23,684 bases of DNA from Elusimicrobiota bacterium (GCA_012514595.1 JAAYZZ010000028.1:1-23684), one strand, 5' to 3'. Counted from the first letter of the stretch, positions 9,766 through 18,998 are shown. Notes: generated from the sequence alone by a model not told the origin. A program made the numbers and translations.

Positions 9766-11216
9766 TTCTCTCCTCTTTCTTCTTTTCCACATCCTGTCAA
9801 ATAGGAGTGGACCCCCTCGGCGGCGGTGCGCCCCTCATGGATCGCCCACACAACGAGAGATTGGCCTCGGGTCATATCCCCTGCGGTAAAAACGCCGGGC
9901 CGTGATGTCATTTTCCGATGATCCGCTTTCACATTTCCGCGCTGATCCAACTCCACTCCCAGCCTCTCCAAAAGACCGGCGCGCACAGGCCCGAGGAACC
10001 CCAGCGCGAGGAAGACCAGATCGCAGGCAACCTCGAACTCACTGCCCGGAACCTCTTTCATGACCGGACGCCCCTGGGCATCACGGCCCGACCAGTCGAC
10101 CCGCACCGCGCGGATCCCTTTCAGATTTCCCTCCGCATCCCCCAAAAACTCCTTGGTCAAAATATTATAATCCCGTTCACAGCCTTCCTCGTGAGAACTG
10201 GATGTCCGATAAATGTTCGCCCACTGCGGCCAGGGATTCCCCGCCGCGCGCTCCACGGGAGGCTTGGGAAGAAGTTCGAACTGTTGGACAGAAACGGCTC
10301 CCTGGCGATTCGAGGTCCCGACACAATCAGACCCCGTATCCCCGCCTCCGAGAACAATGACCCTCTTGCCCTTGGCATTGATCGGGGCCGCCTTGTCCGT
10401 CTTCAGCCCCAAAAGATGGCGCGTCTCCTGCGTCAGATACTGCATCGCAAAATAAACACCCTTGAGGTCCCGTCCCGGGACCTTGAGGTCGCGCGGCTGC
10501 TCGGCGCCGCCGCAAAGGACCACGGCGTCATAATTCTTCAACAGATCGTCGGGGGAAATCTCAGCGCCCACATGGGCCCGGGTCTTGAAGACAACACCTT
10601 CCTCTTCCATCCGCTTGATCCGCCGCTCGACGAACTGCTTCTCGAGCTTGAAATTCGGGATCCCGAGGGTCAAAAGACCACCGATCACCTCGTTCTTCTC
10701 ATAAACCGTCACGCTGTGCCCCCGGCGATTGAGTTCATCCGCGCAGGCCAGACCCGAAGGGCCCGATCCGACCACCGCGACCCTGGACCCTGTACGCACC
10801 TTCGGAGGCTCGGCCTTGATCCATCCCTGCTCATAGGCCTTTTCAATAATAGCCAACTCAATGTTCTTGATCGTGACCGCAGGATTATTGACCCCCAACG
10901 TGCAGGAGTTCTCGCAGGGCGCCGGACACACCCGCCCCGTGAACTCGGGGAAATTGTTGGTCTTCTGCAGACGGGCCAACGCCTCTTTCCACTGGCCCCG
11001 ATAGACCAGATCGTTCCACGAGGGAATGATGTTCCCGATGGGGCATCCCCACTGACAGAACGGGATCCCACAGTCCATGCAGCGCGCGCCCTGGTTCTTC
11101 AGTTCAGCCTCCTCCGGGAGCTGGGTGAATTCCTCCCAGCACTTCAACCGGTCGGCCACAGGTTTGCGCGTATAATCCTTGCGGGGATATTTGAGAAATC
11201 CCTTTATCTCACCCAT
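9762..11216 (-). CDS. gltD: Glutamate synthase (NADPH) small subunit
   Basis: Transfers electrons from NAD(P)H through FAD and Fe-S centres to GltB for the GOGAT reaction. With the ATG at 11216 the protein has 484 residues and begins MGEIKGFLKYPRKDY, the usual GltD start; the longer frame from 11249 adds a non-homologous leader. N-terminal cysteines (Cys46, 49, 54, 58 and 97, 101, 105) bind two [4Fe-4S] clusters in the family. A FAD loop VVGSGPSG is at 148-155 and a pyridine nucleotide loop LGGGDTG near 289-295. The ATG lies 8 bases inside the end of gltB, and the stop overlaps the next gene by 4 bases, so three genes are translationally linked. Confidence 0.97.
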   Translation of the reverse strand: MGEIKGFLKYPRKDYTRKPVADRLKCWEEFTQLPEEAELKNQGARCMDCGIPFCQWGCPIGNIIPSWNDLVYRGQWKEALARLQKTNNFPEFTGRVCPAPCENSCTLGVNNPAVTIKNIELAIIEKAYEQGWIKAEPPKVRTGSRVAVVGSGPSGLACADELNRRGHSVTVYEKNEVIGGLLTLGIPNFKLEKQFVERRIKRMEEEGVVFKTRAHVGAEISPDDLLKNYDAVVLCGGAEQPRDLKVPGRDLKGVYFAMQYLTQETRHLLGLKTDKAAPINAKGKRVIVLGGGDTGSDCVGTSNRQGAVSVQQFELLPKPPVERAAGNPWPQWANIYRTSSSHEEGCERDYNILTKEFLGDAEGNLKGIRAVRVDWSGRDAQGRPVMKEVPGSEFEVACDLVFLALGFLGPVRAGLLERLGVELDQRGNVKADHRKMTSRPGVFTAGDMTRGQSLVVWAIHEGRTAAEGVHSYLTGCGKEERGEK

Positions 11217-14200
11217 CGCTTCCCACCTCGCTGGCGATCTCATGAACACCCATGGGTTTCTTGTTCAGGATCCCGGATTCGATCGCCTGACGATAATCCC
11301 GGGGATAAACCTTCACAAACTGTCCCTGGGTCTTTGTCCAGTTGTCCAGAATGGACCGGGCTACCGCGCTTCCGGTCCACCTTGCGTGCTTCTCGATCAG
11401 TCCCTTGAGTTCCGCGATGTCCTCGGCATGCTCCACCGGGAACAGATCGACCATCCCGAGATTGCAGCGCTGCGTGAAATCACCGGCCTTGTCCCAGACA
11501 TAGGCGATCCCGCCCGACATCCCGGCCGCGAAATTGCAGCCTGTGGGTCCAAGGATCACCGCGCGCCCCCCGGTCATATACTCACATCCGTGGTCCCCGA
11601 TCCCCTCGACAACGGCATGGACGCCGGAATTACGCACACAGAAACGCTCTCCCGCGCGCCCCCGGAAGAACGCCTCCCCCTTGATGCCGCCGTAGAGAAC
11701 GACATTGCCGACAAGGATATTGTCTTCCGGCGCAAAGGACGCCTTCGACGGAGGCCGCACAACGATCCTCCCGCCGGAGATCCCCTTCCCTACATAATCG
11801 TTCGCATCTCCCTCGAGCTCGAAGGTGACGCCCGCGGAGAGAAAGGCCCCAAAACTCTGGCCCGCAGACCCGGAAAAGCGAACATTGATCGTCCCCTCCG
11901 GAAGCCCTGCCATCCCGTAACGCCGCGCAATCTCGGAGCTCAGGATCGTCCCCGCGGTCCGGTTCACATTCCTGATTGGCATCTCGAGCGCAACAGGCTT
12001 TTTGTCCTCAATGGCCTCGCGGCAGCGCCTCACGATCTCCCGGTCCAGAACATTCTCAAGCCCGTGGTCCTGCCGCGCCACATGCCGGATCGGGATGTTC
12101 GCCGGGACATCCGGACGGTTAAGAAGACCCGAAAGGTCCACCCCCTTGGCCTTCCAGTGGTGAACGGCCTGGCGCGGTTCGAGACAGTCCGTGCGACCGA
12201 CCATATCCTCGAACTTGCGGAAACCGAGCGAGGCCATGATCTCCCGGACCTCCTCGGCCACGAACATGAAGAAGTTGACGACCTGATCGGGAGCCCCCCG
12301 GAAATTCCTGCGAAGTTTCGGGTCCTGTGTCGCAATCCCTACGGAGCAGGCATCCAGATGACACTTGCGCAGCATCAGACATCCCATCGTGACCAGCACG
12401 ATCGTGGAGAACCCGAACTCGTCGGCGCCTAGCATTGCGGCGACGACGACATCGCGCCCCGTCTTGAGCTGCCCGTCCGTCTGAACACGGATGCGCCCGC
12501 GCAGATCGTTCATCACGAGGACCTGCTGGGTCTCGGCGATCCCGAGCTCCATCGGAAGCCCGGCATGTTTGATCGAGGTCTGGGGAGAAGCGCCGGTCCC
12601 GCCCTCATATCCAGAAACCAGAAGATGATCGGCCTTGCCCTTCGAGACGCCTGCCGCGATGGTCCCGACACCGATCTCGGACACGAGCTTGACGCTGACA
12701 TCGGCCCTGGTATTGGCATTCTTGAGATCATAGATCAGCTGGGCCAGATCTTCGATCGAATAGATGTCGTGATGCGGCGGCGGAGAGATGAGCTGCACAC
12801 CCGCCGTTGTCCCGCGGGTGCCCGCGATCTCCCGGGTGACCTTGTGCGCGGGAAGCTGTCCGCCCTCGCCGGGCTTGGCCCCCTGCGCCATTTTGATCTG
12901 CATCTGGTCCGCGTTGACGAGATACTCGATGTTGACGCCAAAGCGTCCCTGGGCCACCTGCTTGATGCGGCTGCGCCGCCAGTCTCCGTTGGGGTCCTTT
13001 TTGAAACGCGCAGGATCCTCTCCGCCCTCACCGGTGTTGGAGAAAGCGCCCAACCGGTTCATCGCGATCGCAAGCGTCTCATGCGCCTCTTTTGAAATGG
13101 ACCCGTAACTCATCGCGCCTGTCGCAAAACGCTTCACGATCTCGTTCGCCGGCTCGACCTCCGAGATGGGGATCGCCTTGCCGGGCTTGAACCCCAAAAG
13201 CCCACGGATATTCGCCACCACCCGGTCATTCTCATTGACCTGGCGGGAGTAGCGCTTGAAAAGTTCATAATCCCCGGTCCGGACCGCGTGCTGCAGGGTC
13301 GCGATGACCTCGGGATTGATCTGATGGAACTCCGACCATTTGCGCCAGTGGAACCATCCGCCCTCATCGAGGATCTCGGCCGAGGGCTCGTGCGCGGGAT
13401 ACGCAACACGATGCCGCCGCAGCGTCTCTTCCCCGATCGTGCGGATGTCCATCCCGCCGATCCGGGAGGGTGTCGCGGTGAAATATTTCTCGATGACCTC
13501 TTTGCCTAACCCGACGGCCTCGAAGATCTGGGCTCCGCAGTAGGACTGAATCGTCGCAATCCCCATCTTTGAAATGATCTTAAAAAGGCCCTTGCGGGTC
13601 GCCTTGATGTAGTTCTTCACGGCATGATCAAGGTCGAGGGTCCCCTCATAGTGCCCCTTCTTGAGCTCGTCCTCGATGGTCTCGATCGCCAAATAAGGAT
13701 TGACGGCGTTCGCTCCGTAACCGATGAGGACCGCGAAATGATGCATGGCCCGCGCCTCTCCTGTCTCGAGGACAAGCGAGACCCTGGTGCGTGTCCCCTG
13801 ACGGATCAAATGATGATGCAACCCGGAACAGGCCAGGAGCGAGGGGATCGGGGCCTTCTGGTCACCAACTTCACGGTCCGAGAGGATCAGAATATTCGCG
13901 TCTTCCGAGACCGCCTGGTCCGCTTCCGCGAAAAGACGCGTCATGGCGGCATCGAGCCCGTCGGGACCATCGGCCACAGGAAAAACGGTCCGCAGGGTCT
14001 TGGCCTTCAATCCGGCGCGGTGGACCTCGGCGATCTGGGCCAGCTCTTTATTGCTCAGAATCGGGCGCGGCAGACGCAGCCGGCGCGCATGTTCAGGCGT
14101 TTCATCGAGGAGATTCTGCTCCGACCCCAGGTACACATTCTCGGCCATGACGATCTCCTCGCGGATCGCATCGACCGGAGGGTTCGTGACCTGGGCAAAC

Positions 14201-15768
14201 AACTGATGGAAATAGTGGAACAGCGGCTGGGGTCGCTCGGACAGGACCGCAATGGGATTATGCGCGCCCATGGAACCGGTCGCCTCTTCCCCGTTCTCCA
14301 CCATGGGCTTCATGACGACCTTGAGGTCTTCCTGGGTGAACCCGAAGACCTGCTGTCTCTTGAGGAGCGTCTTCTCGTTCAGCACACCCGGCTTCTTGGG
14401 GGCCGGAAGGTCCTCCAGGAGAACCAGGTTCTCCTTCAACCACTTCCCATAAGGTTTCCGACGGGCATAAAAATCCTTGAGCTCCTTGTCCTCAATGATC
14501 CGGCCTTCCCGGGTATCGATCAGAAACATCTTGCCCGGCTCGAGGCGTCCTTTCGAGAGCACGCGTTCCGGCGCGATATCAAGGACCCCTGTCTCCGAGG
14601 CCATGACGACAAGACCGTCCTTGGTCATCAGATAGCGTGAAGGGCGAAGTCCGTTGCGGTCCAGGACCGCACCGATATATCTCCCGTCGGTGAAGGCGAT
14701 CGAGGCCGGACCATCCCACGGCTCCATGAGACAGGCATGATACTCATAAAAGGCCCTTTTTTCCTCGGACATATCGGCTCGTCCCACCCAGGCCTCGGGG
14801 ATCATCATCATGACCGCATGCGGCAGCGACCGGCCGGCCAGGGTCAGGATCTCAAGACAATTATCAAAGGAGGCGGAATCGCTCCCGTACGGACCGATGA
14901 TCGGATTGCTTTTCTGGATATCCTCCCCGAACAGAGGGCTCGACATCTGGATCTGGCGCGCCCGCATCCAGTTGATGTTCCCGCGAAGCGTGTTGATCTC
15001 CCCGTTATGGGCGATCACGCGATAAGGATGGGCGAGAGACCACGACGGGAACGTATTGGTGCTGTAGCGGGAATGGACGAGCGCCAGGGCAGAAACGACG
15101 TCGGGATCCCTGAGGTCCTTGTAGAACCCCAAGACCTGATCGGACATCAGCTGCCCCTTATAGACCATAATCCGGGAAGAAAGGCTGCAGACGTAGAAAC
15201 TTTTCTTTTGGGACAGGTCAGACCGCTGAACCTTGTCATAGGTCCTTTTGCGGATCACAAAGAGCTTCCGTTCAAAGGCCTCGGCATCCAGCCCCTCAGC
15301 CCGTCCGACAAAGATCTGCTTGAGATCGGGCTGGGCAGAATGGGCCACATTCCCGACTTCCCTGTCGTCATGCGGGACATCACGCCACCCCAAGAAAACC
15401 TGTCCCTCCTCACGGACATGCTCCTCGAACCATGCCTGCGCCTGGGCCCGCTCCTCGGCGTTCAGCGGCAAAAAAACGATCCCGCAGGCATACTCACCTT
15501 CCCGGGGAAGGGCGATACCGATCCCGGCACATGTCCGACGGAGGAACTGATCGGGGATCTGCACCATGATCCCGGCCCCGTCACCGGTCCGCGGATCACA
15601 CCCACAGGCCCCACGATGGCTCAAGTTCTCCAGGATCCGAAGACCATTCTGAACGATCTCATGGGACCTGCGCCCATTGATATCGACAACAAAGCCGACA
15701 CCGCAGGCATCGTGTTCAAAGCGGGGATCATACAGCCCCTGTGGCGCAGGAAGGCCCGGAATATCCAT
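11209..15768 (-). CDS. gltB: Glutamate synthase (NADPH) large subunit
   Basis: Makes two glutamate from glutamine and 2-oxoglutarate, the second half of the GS-GOGAT ammonium assimilation cycle. The 1519 residues are a full-length bacterial GltB. The N-terminal class II amidotransferase domain begins at Cys22 (HDACGVGF), implying removal of a 21-residue propeptide. The central and FMN-binding synthase domain includes GAMSYGSISKEAHETLA. The Cys-x5-Cys-x4-Cys pattern for the [3Fe-4S] cluster is at about residues 1128-1139 (LMLRKCHLDAC), and the GXGXG beta-helix domain forms the C terminus. The ATG follows GGAG by 7 bases. Only a 99-base gap separates it from the glycosyltransferase gene. It contains an AT-rich segment and a hairpin, but no strong promoter. 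Confidence 0.98.
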   Translation of the reverse strand: MDIPGLPAPQGLYDPRFEHDACGVGFVVDINGRRSHEIVQNGLRILENLSHRGACGCDPRTGDGAGIMVQIPDQFLRRTCAGIGIALPREGEYACGIVFLPLNAEERAQAQAWFEEHVREEGQVFLGWRDVPHDDREVGNVAHSAQPDLKQIFVGRAEGLDAEAFERKLFVIRKRTYDKVQRSDLSQKKSFYVCSLSSRIMVYKGQLMSDQVLGFYKDLRDPDVVSALALVHSRYSTNTFPSWSLAHPYRVIAHNGEINTLRGNINWMRARQIQMSSPLFGEDIQKSNPIIGPYGSDSASFDNCLEILTLAGRSLPHAVMMMIPEAWVGRADMSEEKRAFYEYHACLMEPWDGPASIAFTDGRYIGAVLDRNGLRPSRYLMTKDGLVVMASETGVLDIAPERVLSKGRLEPGKMFLIDTREGRIIEDKELKDFYARRKPYGKWLKENLVLLEDLPAPKKPGVLNEKTLLKRQQVFGFTQEDLKVVMKPMVENGEEATGSMGAHNPIAVLSERPQPLFHYFHQLFAQVTNPPVDAIREEIVMAENVYLGSEQNLLDETPEHARRLRLPRPILSNKELAQIAEVHRAGLKAKTLRTVFPVADGPDGLDAAMTRLFAEADQAVSEDANILILSDREVGDQKAPIPSLLACSGLHHHLIRQGTRTRVSLVLETGEARAMHHFAVLIGYGANAVNPYLAIETIEDELKKGHYEGTLDLDHAVKNYIKATRKGLFKIISKMGIATIQSYCGAQIFEAVGLGKEVIEKYFTATPSRIGGMDIRTIGEETLRRHRVAYPAHEPSAEILDEGGWFHWRKWSEFHQINPEVIATLQHAVRTGDYELFKRYSRQVNENDRVVANIRGLLGFKPGKAIPISEVEPANEIVKRFATGAMSYGSISKEAHETLAIAMNRLGAFSNTGEGGEDPARFKKDPNGDWRRSRIKQVAQGRFGVNIEYLVNADQMQIKMAQGAKPGEGGQLPAHKVTREIAGTRGTTAGVQLISPPPHHDIYSIEDLAQLIYDLKNANTRADVSVKLVSEIGVGTIAAGVSKGKADHLLVSGYEGGTGASPQTSIKHAGLPMELGIAETQQVLVMNDLRGRIRVQTDGQLKTGRDVVVAAMLGADEFGFSTIVLVTMGCLMLRKCHLDACSVGIATQDPKLRRNFRGAPDQVVNFFMFVAEEVREIMASLGFRKFEDMVGRTDCLEPRQAVHHWKAKGVDLSGLLNRPDVPANIPIRHVARQDHGLENVLDREIVRRCREAIEDKKPVALEMPIRNVNRTAGTILSSEIARRYGMAGLPEGTINVRFSGSAGQSFGAFLSAGVTFELEGDANDYVGKGISGGRIVVRPPSKASFAPEDNILVGNVVLYGGIKGEAFFRGRAGERFCVRNSGVHAVVEGIGDHGCEYMTGGRAVILGPTGCNFAAGMSGGIAYVWDKAGDFTQRCNLGMVDLFPVEHAEDIAELKGLIEKHARWTGSAVARSILDNWTKTQGQFVKVYPRDYRQAIESGILNKKPMGVHEIASEVGSDG

Positions 15769-15799
15769 TATCTCTCTCCGTGATAGCGACTTGTGTGTC

Positions 15800-15840
15800 G
15801 AGGCAGGGATCTTCTCTTCTTTTCAGACAAAAGATGCCTC
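15800..15840 (-). other. Imperfect hairpin in the gltB leader
   Basis: On the minus strand GAGGC plus ATCTT pairs with AAGAT plus GCCTC, with CCCT bulged on the 3' side and a 17-base loop. It ends about 30 bases before gltB and has no T tract. A weak promoter-like pair (TTAATT, 17 bases, TAGAAT) lies just upstream. It may be a regulatory leader, but evidence is thin. Confidence 0.35.
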
Positions 15841-15867
15841 AATACAATTCTAAACTTAATACGAACC

Positions 15868-16560
15868 CTAATTAAAAAAACGAAAACGAATGATCGCCAT
15901 GTACATGGAGATCGCTCTCGGCCAATCGATCTTTTTCCCCTGTTTCTGGCTGCGGGCCTGGTACATGATCGGAACTTCAAGAATGCGAACGCCCTTCTTG
16001 ACCAGTTTGGCCGTGATCTCTGTCTCGAACGAAAAATGATCCGAGACGATCTCCATCCCCTGGATATGCTCGGCCCGGAACACCTTGAAACAGGTGTTGA
16101 TGTCCGTGATCTGGGTACCGAACAAAAGATTGAAAGACATGTTGGAAAAATTGTTCGCCCACCGGTTGACCGCTTTCATATCCTCGATATGTCCCAGAAA
16201 GCGGGAGCCATAAACAACCTCCGCCGTCTTGGAAAGGATCGGGGCCAACAGTTGAGGATACTGGACGGGGCTGTATTCCAGATCCGCATCCTGGATCAGA
16301 AGGATCTCTCCCACCGCTTCCCTGATCCCCCGCTTGATGGCCGCGGTCTTGCCCTGATTCTTTTCCTGATGAAAAACGCGGACCAGGGGATCCCCCTCAA
16401 AGACCCGCAATACTTCCGCTGTCCTGTCGGAAGACCCGTCGTTGATCACCAGGATCTCCCGGGACATCCCTCCCGGCAGGGCGACAGAGCGGGCGGCCTC
16501 GATGACCGCCACAATGGTCGTTTCTTCGTTATAGGCTGGAATAATAACGGACAGTTTCAT
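15868..16560 (-). CDS. Family 2 glycosyltransferase (polyprenyl-phosphate sugar synthase-like)
   Basis: A 230-residue GT-A fold enzyme of the GT2/DPM1-like group, which typically moves a nucleotide-activated sugar onto a polyprenyl phosphate at the cytoplasmic membrane face. Visible motifs are VIIPAYNEE (5-13), INDGSSD with Asp41, and the metal-binding QDADLEY with Asp91/Asp93, followed by SRFLG and INTCFKVF. There are no C-terminal membrane segments, unlike many undecaprenyl-phosphate glucose/mannose transferases. The acceptor is therefore uncertain. Its ATG overlaps the nadE stop as ATGA and has no strong ribosome binding site, so it probably depends on coupling to nadE. The functional link to NAD or glutamine metabolism is not obvious. 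Confidence 0.92.
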   Translation of the reverse strand: MKLSVIIPAYNEETTIVAVIEAARSVALPGGMSREILVINDGSSDRTAEVLRVFEGDPLVRVFHQEKNQGKTAAIKRGIREAVGEILLIQDADLEYSPVQYPQLLAPILSKTAEVVYGSRFLGHIEDMKAVNRWANNFSNMSFNLLFGTQITDINTCFKVFRAEHIQGMEIVSDHFSFETEITAKLVKKGVRILEVPIMYQARSQKQGKKIDWPRAISMYMAIIRFRFFN

Positions 16561-18233
16561 GCGGATCCGGAGGTCTTGTATTTGTTGGTGAGCGGAAGAC
16601 GCCAGTCCTTGCCAAAGGACCGGACGGAGATCTTGACTCCCGGGGGAGCTTGGCGTCTCTTATACTCGCTTTTATCGACAAGTTCAACGACTTTCTTCAC
16701 AACCAACGGGCTCCCCTTCCGGAGCATTTTCTTGAGAGGGCTGTGCCTTTCGACATACTCGACAAGCAGGGCATCCAGGGCGGAATAGGGCGGCAAAGAG
16801 TCCTGATCCTTCTGCCCGAAACGCAATTCGGCCGATGGGGCCCGACGAATAACGCTCAAGGGGATCACGTTCCGCTTATCCCTCCTGTTGACATACCGCG
16901 CCAGATCATAAACCCTGGTCTTCAGGATATCCTTGATGACCGCATATCCGCCGGACATATCCCCATACAACGTGCAGTACCCGGTCGCCATCTCGCTCTT
17001 GTTCCCCGTGGTCAGGACGAGCCACCCGAACGCGTTGGAGAAGGCCATCAGGATATTCCCCCGAATGCGCGACTGGATATTCTCCCCGGCAAGCCCCCCC
17101 GAAAGCCCTTTGGAATAAGGACGCAGGGTCTTTTGAAAGGCCCCAAGGATCTTCTCAATAGGGATCTCATGAAAGACGATCCCCAGATTCCGGGCCAGAC
17201 GGCGCGCATCGGTCTTAGTACCTGCGGAATTGAACCGGGTCGGCATGGAGATCCCCACGACATTCTCAGGCCCCACCGCATCGCGGGCGATCGCCGCGAC
17301 CAGGGCCGAATCGATCCCACCCGACAATCCGATCAGGACCTTTCGGAACCCGTTCTTTCGGATGTAATCCCCCGTACCCAGGACAAGGGCTTCATAGACC
17401 TCTGCATCCGCGCCCAACGGTCGGGGACAATTCGCCCGGAAGGCATGGGATCCTTTTCTCCGCTCCGTCGAGGGAAGAAAAACGGCCGCAGGCCCCCGGC
17501 CTCGTGGAAGATCAAGGTCCGCGATCACCAGATCCTCCCGGAACTGGGCCCCCGACGCGAGGACCTTCCCCCGGGGGGAAACGATCAGGCTCGCCCCGTC
17601 AAAGACGAGCTCATCCTGTCCGCCGACAAGGTTCACATAGGCCATGACCGCGCCCGTCTCGCGCGCCCGGCGGGACAAGAGCGCCAGACGCTCGCGGCGC
17701 TTGCCCGCCTCATAAGGAGAGCTCGAAATATTCACGATGAGCCTGGCCCCGGCGCGAGCCTGGATGCGCGCAGGACCATTCTCCCGCCAGATATCCTCGC
17801 AGATATTGACGCCAAAGGTCACGTCCCCCTGACAAAAAACGAGCGCCTTGTCTCCGGGCGCAAAATATCTCTTTTCATCGAAAACGCTGTAATTGGGAAG
17901 AAGGTGCTTGTGATATACCCCCTGGAGGCGCCCGGAAGAGATCACGGCCGCCGCGTTATAGAGCCCCCGCGGGTCGCGGTCCACGAAGCCCACGACCGCC
18001 GTGATCCCGCGAACCTCGCGGGAGATCGCCTTGAGGACCGCAAGATTCTTGGAAATGAAATGCCTCTTGAGAAGAAGGTCCTCGGGCGGATATCCGGTGA
18101 GGGCCATCTCGGGAAAGACGATCAGATCGCAGCCCTTCTCGCGGGCCGACGCAATCCCCTCAAGGATCTTTCGGGAATTCCCGTCGAGATCGCCGACCGT
18201 GGTATTGATCTGGGCAAGGGCGATACGTAACAT
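16557..18233 (-). CDS. nadE: Glutamine-dependent NAD+ synthetase
   Basis: Last step of NAD synthesis: amidates nicotinate adenine dinucleotide with glutamine nitrogen and ATP. The 558-residue, two-domain form has an N-terminal nitrilase-type glutaminase with the triad Glu42, Lys109 and Cys145 (FPEMALTGYPPED, YHKHLLPNY, VNICEDIW). The C-terminal synthetase domain has the PP-loop SGGIDS (304-309). The start MLRIALAQINTTVGD is the expected family start, but no Shine-Dalgarno sequence is visible in front of it. Instead a long hairpin fills the 72-base gap to the preceding amidotransferase gene. The stop overlaps the glycosyltransferase start by 4 bases. Confidence 0.97.
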   Translation of the reverse strand: MLRIALAQINTTVGDLDGNSRKILEGIASAREKGCDLIVFPEMALTGYPPEDLLLKRHFISKNLAVLKAISREVRGITAVVGFVDRDPRGLYNAAAVISSGRLQGVYHKHLLPNYSVFDEKRYFAPGDKALVFCQGDVTFGVNICEDIWRENGPARIQARAGARLIVNISSSPYEAGKRRERLALLSRRARETGAVMAYVNLVGGQDELVFDGASLIVSPRGKVLASGAQFREDLVIADLDLPRGRGPAAVFLPSTERRKGSHAFRANCPRPLGADAEVYEALVLGTGDYIRKNGFRKVLIGLSGGIDSALVAAIARDAVGPENVVGISMPTRFNSAGTKTDARRLARNLGIVFHEIPIEKILGAFQKTLRPYSKGLSGGLAGENIQSRIRGNILMAFSNAFGWLVLTTGNKSEMATGYCTLYGDMSGGYAVIKDILKTRVYDLARYVNRRDKRNVIPLSVIRRAPSAELRFGQKDQDSLPPYSALDALLVEYVERHSPLKKMLRKGSPLVVKKVVELVDKSEYKRRQAPPGVKISVRSFGKDWRLPLTNKYKTSGSA

Positions 18234-18245
18234 AAAAGACGCTGG

Positions 18246-18304
18246 CCACTGGACACCAGACAGGGGAAAAACCCCTCCCGCACCTGGCGTCGTGTGTCCT
18301 GTGG
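18246..18304 (-). other. Long hairpin / alternative stems in front of nadE
   Basis: The gap before nadE folds into an extended structure. An outer stem, CCACAGGACAC with GTGTCCAGTGG (10 pairs, one mismatch), encloses AGGGG-TTTTT-CCCCT. An alternative stem, GACGCCAG with CTGGTGTC (8 pairs), shares GTGTC with the outer stem, so the two are mutually exclusive. It is not followed by a T tract. Because nadE lacks a Shine-Dalgarno sequence, this may affect translation or RNA processing; that is inference. Confidence 0.5.
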
Positions 18305-18305
18305 T

Positions 18306-18596
18306 TTATTTTCCTTTCACGATCCTCAAGAAATTCTCGCAGAGAGTCTGGCCATATCCATCGAACACGGACTTGACCCGCTGATAATGCCGCAACATGA
18401 CCTGTCGCCCCAACGCATCTTCCGGCGCGTACGCGGCCGACCATTCCTCAATGCTCTTCCCGGTGATCTCCGCATGGAACTGAAGGCCGTAGGCGCGCTC
18501 TCCGACCCGGAAGGCCTGGACCGGACACCCGGGAGAGGACGCCAAGAGCACGGATCCCTCGGGAAGATCACACATATCCTGATGCCACTGAAAGAC
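18306..18596 (-). pseudogene. Glutamine amidotransferase class I, C-terminal part after in-frame TAG
   Basis: This is the same reading frame as the segment ending at 18597, continuing directly after the TAG codon. It begins VFQWHQDMCDLPEG, where homologues have an F-x-V-F-x-WHGDTFDLP type sequence. It contains the catalytic His175 and Glu177 (LQFHAEI, numbered through the stop) and ends at TAA 18308-18306. Without readthrough, translation could only restart at the weak ATG at 18575. That product would lack the nucleophile cysteine and could not be a working amidotransferase. The segment shows no other damage, so the lesion is recent, an assembly/sequencing error, or the codon is read through. 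Confidence 0.8.
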
Positions 18597-18998
18597 CTAA
18601 AACCTCGACGGAAATCCGGAAAAGAGCGGGTCATTTCTCCCGTCCTCTGTCAGGTCGACCGGGAACCATCCCGCCTCCGGTTCCGGGGACTGGACAACCC
18701 ACCCTCCGGCCGCCTTGGTCAACAACTGCGATCCCAGACAGATCCCGAGAACCGGGACCCCCCGCTCCAGACATTCTTTCAGGAACGCATCCTCTTCTTT
18801 CAAGAAGGGATACGCCCCCTCCTCATACACGTTCATAGGGCCGCCCAAACTGATGACCGCGTCCAAACCATTGGGATGCGCCGGAAGGCGGTCGCCCTCA
18901 TGAAGATTGCTCACCAGGATCCGGAACCCCTGCTTCATGAAGAAGGCCCCCAGGACCTCCGGCCCTTCGACCTCGACGTGTTTGATGAACAAAATCAT
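18597..18998 (-). CDS. Glutamine amidotransferase class I (GMP synthase-like), N-terminal part ending at in-frame TAG
   Basis: Family COG0518-type glutaminase: releases ammonia from glutamine for an unidentified acceptor. The ATG at 18998 starts MILFIKHVEVEGPE, with AGGGA 6 bases upstream; the frame is open to 19100 but upstream residues are not homologous. SLGGPMNVYE (50-59) and the nucleophile elbow GICLGSQ with Cys87 are intact. Translation stops at codon 134 (TAG, 18599-18597), in the middle of a conserved block. With the following 96 residues the whole gene would be 230 residues, a normal length. It stands between glnA and nadE, about 26 bases beyond the glnA terminator. Its expression probably depends on readthrough of that terminator. 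Confidence 0.85.
   Translation of the reverse strand: MILFIKHVEVEGPEVLGAFFMKQGFRILVSNLHEGDRLPAHPNGLDAVISLGGPMNVYEEGAYPFLKEEDAFLKECLERGVPVLGICLGSQLLTKAAGGWVVQSPEPEAGWFPVDLTEDGRNDPLFSGFPSRF

Noticed and set aside
11179..15783. Plus-strand open frames opposite gltB
   Set aside because: They lie wholly antisense to a full-length, conserved glutamate synthase and show no homology or ribosome binding site of note.
15769..15867. A second ANTAR target in the gltB leader
   Set aside because: The hairpins there have 5- or 17-base loops, or a hexaloop ACACAA without G4, and no terminator follows.
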